A stretch of DNA of 16,301 bases from Rickettsia typhi. Lineage in GTDB: Bacteria; Pseudomonadota; Alphaproteobacteria; Rickettsiales; UBA1997. The translations under genes and the position numbers were made by a program. Positions 14,298 to 16,301 of this stretch are shown here, piece by piece. The DNA lies in the NCBI GenBank assembly GCA_945902255.1, contig CAMDMO010000023.1, positions 1 through 16,301 on the forward strand, given 5' to 3'. Numbering within the stretch: position 1 is the stretch's first letter; each line of letters opens with the position of its first letter. Below the pieces are notes generated by a model, which worked only from the letters and a program-made list of their open reading frames with translations, had not been told where the DNA came from and ran no database searches.

Positions 14298-15560
14298 TCA
14301 AGCTCTAACTGCGCAATTAGCTTCCACAATATATTTATAAGTGACCAGTTGTTCCAGGCCCACTGGACCGCGAGCATGAAGTTTACCAGTTGCAATTCCA
14401 ACTTCCGCACCAAGTCCAAACTCTCCGCCATCAGCAAATTGAGTTGAGGCATTATGCATTACAATTGCTGAATTTACTTTTTTTAAGAAAATTTGTGCCG
14501 CTGCCGCATCTTCAGTAATAATGCTTTCAGTGTGAGAAGATCCGTAATGAGCAATATGTTTTACAGCCTCTTCAATGTCTTTTACAATTTTAACCGAAAT
14601 AATTTTATCTAAATATTCAGTATAAAAATCTTTTTCTTTTGCCTCTATAGTAATTCTGTTATCAATTTCAATTGAAGCTTTATCGCCTCTAATTTCACAA
14701 CCAACATCAAGCAAACTATCAACTATTAGTGGTAAAATTTTCTTAGCATTTTTTTTATCAATCAGCAATGATTCAGTGGCGCCACAAATTCCCACCCTTC
14801 TCATTTTTGCATTAAGTAAAATTTTACAAGCCTTTTCTAAATCAGCTTTTTCATGAATGTAAGTGTGACAATTGCCGTCTAAATGTTTAAATACTGGAAT
14901 TTTCGTATTATCAATAACCGCTTTTATTAACGATTTACCGCCACGAGGAATTACAATATCGATATAATTCTCCATTTTTAAAAGCTCCATCACATATTCG
15001 CGCTCCGTATTAGAAACCAATATTACAGCATTTTTATCAATACCAAATTTATCTAGAGCTTCACGGTAAATATCCGCCAATACTCTTGAGGAATGGATGC
15101 TGTCAGAACCGCAGCGCAGAATTACAGCATTACCAGATTTTAGGGATAGTGCCGCAATATCAGAAGTAACATTTGGACGAGATTCAAAAATTGCCAATAA
15201 AACACCTAGAGGCATTGTGATTCTTCTAATATGAAGCCCATTATCTCTTGTGGTATCATAAAGAATTTTTCCAACCGGATCACTTAACTTGGTTATATCT
15301 TTCACCGCCGCAGATAGCGCGGTAATTCTTTTTTCATCAAGAGTTAGTCGATCAATTTTTGCTAAATCTAACTTATTCTCCTTAGCCGCCTTAACATCTC
15401 TTTCATTGGCTTTGGCAATTTTTAAAATATTTTTTTTAATTGATTTTGCCACCTCATGCAAAATTTGATCTTTTGTTTCGCTATCAAGATTAGCAATCTC
15501 GGCACTCGCCTTTTTAGCGTCATTGCAAATTTTTAATATTTTTGATTTTATATCTTCCAT
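14298..15560 (-). CDS. proA: Glutamate-5-semialdehyde dehydrogenase (gamma-glutamyl phosphate reductase)
   Basis: ProA reduces gamma-glutamyl phosphate with NADPH to glutamate semialdehyde, the second step of proline synthesis in the cytoplasm. The 420-residue protein matches the family in length and shows RRITMPLGVLLAIFESRPNV at 112-131, LKSGNAVILRCGSD at 140-153, IPRGGKSLI at 204-212, the HLDGNCHTYI segment at 226-235, the presumed catalytic C259 in RRVGICGATESLL, and a C-terminal GGEFGLGAEVGIATGK followed by HARGPVGLEQLVTYKY. All key positions are present, so an active enzyme is expected. proB and proC are not nearby. The ATG at 15560 is preceded by an AT-rich leader and a TATAAT box contributed by the edge of a palindromic element. 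Keeping proline synthesis would be notable in a reduced endosymbiont. Confidence 0.95.
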   Translation of the reverse strand: MEDIKSKILKICNDAKKASAEIANLDSETKDQILHEVAKSIKKNILKIAKANERDVKAAKENKLDLAKIDRLTLDEKRITALSAAVKDITKLSDPVGKILYDTTRDNGLHIRRITMPLGVLLAIFESRPNVTSDIAALSLKSGNAVILRCGSDSIHSSRVLADIYREALDKFGIDKNAVILVSNTEREYVMELLKMENYIDIVIPRGGKSLIKAVIDNTKIPVFKHLDGNCHTYIHEKADLEKACKILLNAKMRRVGICGATESLLIDKKNAKKILPLIVDSLLDVGCEIRGDKASIEIDNRITIEAKEKDFYTEYLDKIISVKIVKDIEEAVKHIAHYGSSHTESIITEDAAAAQIFLKKVNSAIVMHNASTQFADGGEFGLGAEVGIATGKLHARGPVGLEQLVTYKYIVEANCAVRA

Positions 15561-15604
15561 AGACTTAATTTAAGAGATTATTTTACTAAAGAATGAAAGT
15601 TATA

Positions 15605-15610
15605 TTATAC
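15605..15610 (-). promoter_or_regulatory. Perfect -10 box upstream of proA, overlapping the palindrome edge
   Basis: On the minus strand the sequence GGTATAATATAAC contains an exact TATAAT, 44 nt before the proA ATG. Four of its six bases lie inside the palindromic element at 15607-15766. At 17 nt upstream the -35 hexamer is poor (TATCAA), so this is a plausible but unproven proA promoter. Confidence 0.35.
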
Positions 15611-15766
15611 CAAGTCCCATCTTTAATTGATAATTTAGGCAAAATATTTTTGAGGATAAAATTCAAGAAAAAAGCCGCATGTATATTGATATACATAAGT
15701 TTTTTTCTTGAATTTTAGACCAAAAATATGAAGCATAAATTATCAATTAAAGATGGGATTTGGTAT
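15607..15766. mobile_element. 160-bp near-perfect palindrome, MITE-like element
   Basis: The terminal 34 bases on each side are inverted copies with 32 of 34 matches (ATACCAARTCCCATC... inward). Inner blocks pair as well: 9 of 9 (15644-15652 with 15721-15729), 17 of 17 (15657-15673 with 15701-15717), and ATGTATAT/ATATACAT at 15679-15686 and 15689-15696 around a two-base loop. The whole can fold into one long hairpin. It encodes no protein of its own. Size, non-coding nature and terminal inverted repeats fit a miniature inverted-repeat element mobilised by a transposase elsewhere. A TA target duplication of the IS630/Tc1 kind (TACC...GGTA) is possible but cannot be shown. It lies between two minus-strand genes and overlaps the end of the upstream one. 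Confidence 0.72.
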
Positions 15767-16301
15767 TAAATCAAGTAATGGAAAAAATACCAGCAATAAA
15801 ACTAAGCTAAGCGCTATAACAAAAGAAGGTAGGGTTAAATTTGAGTCAAAATCAATATTTTTAGCCAAAGTAATATCTGTTTGTGAGCTTGTTTTTTGAG
15901 GGTTTAAAAAAAGTGGATAGCAAATTTTCCACATAAAAATTGCAAGGCTCATAATATTAATCACAAAAGCTATAGCTGAAACTACAAGTTTTTTCTTTAG
16001 TAAAATTTTTATCAAAAAAAACTTCTCAACCACGCCAACACCCGGAGCAACTCCAAGCATATTTAACCCAGCAAAAATAAATAAAATCGTATTAACTTTT
16101 AGGCTATAAAATAAACCGTAAAACTCTTTTTCCTCAGACTTATTTAAATATAAAATGAAATTTGAGATTGAAAAAAGAATCAAAGTTAACGACAGAGAAA
16201 ATGACAGAAAAGCAATGCCAATCTTAGCTTTATTAAAAATAGCAAAAATAAAAATTTCTAACAAAGTGAAGATAAATTGCTGAAAAAATAAATAAAAAAA
16301 T
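15743..16301 (-). CDS. Proton-conducting antiporter-type membrane protein (NuoN/MrpD-like), C-terminal part
   Basis: The frame is open to the window edge, so the N-terminal part is missing; about 185 residues are visible. They hold five or so hydrophobic helices. GLNMLGVAPGVGVVEKFFLI, near the middle, matches the shape of the conserved helix of the Proton_antipo_M family (usual pattern G-I-P-P-x-x-G-F-x-x-K-F), found in complex I subunits NuoL/M/N and in MrpA/D antiporters. Here the second Pro is retained (AP) but the motif is divergent. A loop rich in polar residues and a last helix (PSFVIALSLVLLLVFFPLLD) follow. The final residues IPNPIFN and the stop codon are encoded by the palindromic element. 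A TTG at 16264 is only an internal candidate start. Subunit identity cannot be settled; NuoN or MrpD are the main options. Confidence 0.6.
   Translation of the reverse strand, partial: FFYLFFQQFIFTLLEIFIFAIFNKAKIGIAFLSFSLSLTLILFSISNFILYLNKSEEKEFYGLFYSLKVNTILFIFAGLNMLGVAPGVGVVEKFFLIKILLKKKLVVSAIAFVINIMSLAIFMWKICYPLFLNPQKTSSQTDITLAKNIDFDSNLTLPSFVIALSLVLLLVFFPLLDLIPNPIFN

Noticed and set aside
1..16301. CRISPR array, prophage, restriction or toxin-antitoxin system
   Set aside because: No regular repeat-spacer pattern and no proteins of those families were found on either strand.

Overview
The window is AT-rich (roughly one third G+C by eye) and densely coded. It looks like an alphaproteobacterium, most likely a host-associated one of the Rickettsiales/Holosporales type. 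The signs are LpxI rather than LpxH for lipid A synthesis, the fabF-mltG gene order, a class II CCA-adding enzyme, an ankyrin-repeat protein, AT-rich leaders with weak or absent Shine-Dalgarno sequences, and a MITE-like palindrome. The envelope is Gram-negative: a TolC-type channel, lipid A synthesis and a predicted outer-membrane barrel. Species cannot be told from the sequence alone.

Layout. (1) 1-2100, plus strand: the end of a periplasmic adaptor (HlyD family) and a TolC-family outer-membrane channel, i.e. the distal half of a type I secretion system whose inner-membrane part lies outside the window. (2) 2101-2288: a short interval of clearly higher G+C than its surroundings, holding a 19-bp perfect palindrome that reads as a terminator for the minus-strand operon and may belong to a dispersed repeat. 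(3) 8663-2289, minus strand: six tightly packed genes, sdhA - inositol-monophosphatase-like pseudoenzyme - obgE - pteridine-reductase-like SDR - lpxI - cca, with junctions from 17 nt of overlap to a 6-nt gap, so almost certainly one transcript. (4) 8664-8747: a divergent control region with an 18-bp inverted repeat. (5) 8748-11850, plus strand: a family 2 glycosyltransferase, fabF and mltG, closed by a 19-bp-stem hairpin. (6) 11935-13052: a GtrA-family membrane protein overlapping by 4 bp a signal-peptide-bearing, probable outer-membrane beta-barrel of unknown function. (7) 13123-14241: an ankyrin-repeat protein, a candidate effector. (8) 15560-14298, minus strand: proA. (9) 15607-15766: a 160-bp near-perfect palindrome (MITE-like) lying between proA and an upstream minus-strand membrane gene; it supplies that gene's last codons and stop, and possibly the -10 box of proA. 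(10) 16301-15743: the C-terminal part of a proton-conducting antiporter-type (NuoN/MrpD-like) membrane protein.

Functionally the region is dominated by envelope work (type I export, lipid A, a polyprenyl-phosphate-type glycosyltransferase with GtrA, fatty acid elongation, peptidoglycan termination, an outer-membrane barrel), joined to housekeeping (tRNA CCA ends, ribosome GTPase, succinate dehydrogenase flavoprotein, proline synthesis). The points most worth a second look are the IMPase homologue that has lost its metal ligands, the palindromic element fused to a gene end, the GC-rich insert next to cca, the ankyrin protein, and the unrecognised GtrA/beta-barrel pair. No stretch longer than about 190 bases lacks a gene.
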